5,929 nucleotides of DNA from Chloroflexi bacterium RBG_16_51_16 (GTDB lineage Bacteria > Chloroflexota > Anaerolineae > Anaerolineales > Villigracilaceae): positions 16,489 to 22,417 of the forward strand of contig MGNL01000016.1 in the NCBI GenBank assembly GCA_001796785.1. Reading direction: 5' to 3'. Positions 4,666-5,929 of the stretch are shown piece by piece. The first letter of the stretch is position 1, and each line of letters opens with the position of its first letter. A program made the translations under genes and the position numbers. A model generated the notes under the pieces. It was not told the DNA's origin. It worked only from the letters and a program-made list of their open reading frames with translations, and made no database searches.

Positions 4666-5929
4666 TCAATCAATCCCCGGCTTCCGGACGGGTTGATTGG
4701 GAAAACCATGTCTACCCGGAGTTCCGATTTCACGTGTTAATTCAAGGTGAGCCTCAGGCACTTCCTTCTCCGCTTGCACCCACATCTGTTCACCGTCGGT
4801 TGAGATGCTGATCCAACCGTTCAGGTCTGTGCGCAGCAGAGATCGGCCGGACAAGCCCTCCAGGATTACCTCGTCCGGTCTTCCATCCGGATCGCCCGCG
4901 GAGACCGTCAACACCACCAGTTGAGGGTTAAGGTTCTCGATCCAAGCGGTCGGATTGGATGGGGCATAACCCGCATCGGCCAGCAGTAGAACGTCCGCTG
5001 GATCCAGGTGTTCACCGTATTCCAGCCGGCTCATGGTGTCCACGTCCACGCCTGTCGGTAATACCAACCGAAAATCTTTCCACTCGATCATCAGCACACC
5101 GCCGCGCGGACCTTCATCCAACACCTCGATGAACGCCTCTTTGCCCAGATCCAACCGCTGTCCTTTTTCGGCAAAGACCATCGGCACCGAATGCGCTGCC
5201 AGCCATTCCGCCAATTGGCGGGAAGCAGGAGATGCCTGTGTATTTCCGCTCCAAAAAACCTGTTCGGCAGGGTATCGCTCTAGCAGGCGAGGCAGTGCAG
5301 AAATTTCATCTTGTCCGGTCGAACCCACGATCACCCAATCCAGCCTGCCATGCAGCAACGGCAGGCGCCTGCCCAGCGATTCTGACAACCGTATGCTGCT
5401 CGGTCCACCGTTGATCAATACGCTTCTTCCAGCAGGGGTCTGCACCAGGATGGCATTAGCCGATCCAATATCAAAGAAAGTGATGTGCAGGTGTCCGTCG
5501 CCCTCGCTGAGAGCATCCCGCCAGGCGAGACTGGCGCACAGGAGTAGAAAACCGAGCCCGGCTGCCAACAGGATTACGCGAAGGCGATTTTTATTCGATG
5601 AAAACCACGAGCGAATCGATGACGATCCAAACGTAATCCCCAGCAAAACCACATAAAAAATTACGGCGAACCAAATTGAAAAATTCCCGAGCTGGATCGT
5701 ACCGTGCGGTATCCTGTTGAAAAGCTCCACGACCTGTATCGTGTATGAGACAAAAGGCAGAGCGATCCAGGCCGTAATCTGTCCGAGCGGAAACACGATC
5801 AGGCTTAAACCGACCGCCATCCCGCCGATGATCATCACCGCCGGTTGGACGGGCAGGATGAGCGGGTTGGCAATCAGGGAGACCAGAGAAATTTGTCGGA
5901 AGTGGTAAGCCATCAAAGGCAGGCTGGTC
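4666..5929 (-). CDS. comEC: ComEC/Rec2-type DNA uptake channel, C-terminal part with degenerate MBL domain
   Basis: Partial gene: the reading frame is open to the window edge (upstream codons read T-S-L-P before MAYHF), so the true start lies outside. ComEC is the inner-membrane channel that brings single-stranded DNA into the cytoplasm during natural transformation. Seen here: the end of the competence domain, AYHFRQISLVSLIANPLILP, with several hydrophobic membrane segments down to about 5640 and a last one (VILLAAGLGFLLLCASLAW) near 5520-5580. After it comes a metallo-beta-lactamase-like domain beginning HITFFDIGSANAILVQTPAG. Its layout is normal, but the metal-site motifs are gone: THxDxDH is replaced by STGQDE (5305-5322), the HHG motif by DAG (4969-4977) and the DGG motif by NGG (near 5410). 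The domain ends TDLNGWISISTDGEQMWVQ, as in normal ComEC, plus a short polar tail. Stop TGA at 4666-4668. The transport part may still work; the nuclease-like activity proposed for this domain is unlikely. Confidence 0.88.
   Translation of the reverse strand, partial: TSLPLMAYHFRQISLVSLIANPLILPVQPAVMIIGGMAVGLSLIVFPLGQITAWIALPFVSYTIQVVELFNRIPHGTIQLGNFSIWFAVIFYVVLLGITFGSSSIRSWFSSNKNRLRVILLAAGLGFLLLCASLAWRDALSEGDGHLHITFFDIGSANAILVQTPAGRSVLINGGPSSIRLSESLGRRLPLLHGRLDWVIVGSTGQDEISALPRLLERYPAEQVFWSGNTQASPASRQLAEWLAAHSVPMVFAEKGQRLDLGKEAFIEVLDEGPRGGVLMIEWKDFRLVLPTGVDVDTMSRLEYGEHLDPADVLLLADAGYAPSNPTAWIENLNPQLVVLTVSAGDPDGRPDEVILEGLSGRSLLRTDLNGWISISTDGEQMWVQAEKEVPEAHLELTREIGTPGRHGFPNQPVRKPGID

Noticed and set aside
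5033..5656. A 207-codon open frame on the plus strand
   Set aside because: It is antisense to the conserved comEC reading frame and rich in Ser/Arg/Pro, as expected of a chance open frame.
1..5929. CRISPR array, tRNA, transposon ends or other mobile-element signs
   Set aside because: No spaced direct repeats, cloverleaf pattern, terminal inverted repeats or transposase/integrase motifs were seen on either strand.

Overview
The window reads as a stretch of bacterial chromosome with mid-range GC (roughly mid-50s percent by eye, not computed). All seven protein genes lie on the minus strand, so transcription runs from high to low coordinates. No rRNA, tRNA, CRISPR array, insertion sequence or phage gene was seen. 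The lipoprotein signal, the ComEC remnant, the divergent Fpg subtype and the STAS subtype together are compatible with Chloroflexota (Anaerolineae-like bacteria). That assignment is an inference from family resemblance and was not tested by a search.

Layout in transcription order: (1) 5929-4666, the 3' part of a ComEC/Rec2 DNA-uptake channel, cut by the window edge, whose C-terminal metallo-beta-lactamase-like domain has lost its metal-binding residues; (2) 4563-3205, a complete group II PLP-dependent decarboxylase-type enzyme, GTG start with a strong ribosome binding site; (3) 3108-2467, a DUF4349-like lipoprotein without the usual C-terminal membrane helix; (4) 2419-1592, a formamidopyrimidine-DNA glycosylase (Fpg/MutM) of a divergent type; (5) 1536-1075, an SRPBCC/START-like protein; (6) 1061-666, a STAS-domain (anti-sigma antagonist-like) protein with a TTG start; (7) 682 to beyond base 1, a peptidase S51/cyanophycinase-like hydrolase whose only workable start is a TTG inside the end of the STAS gene.

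Gaps are about 102, 96, 47, 55 and 13 bases, followed by a 17-base overlap. The last three genes (SRPBCC, STAS, S51) are packed like a translationally coupled operon. The upstream genes could be read through or have their own promoters. ComEC (DNA uptake) and Fpg (DNA repair) both act on DNA, but nothing else shows the window to be one functional pathway. It is mostly an ordinary run of co-oriented housekeeping and accessory genes. No clear undescribed system is visible; the points most worth a second look are the ligand-less ComEC nuclease-like domain, the altered Fpg lesion-recognition residues and the coupled SRPBCC-STAS-S51 trio.
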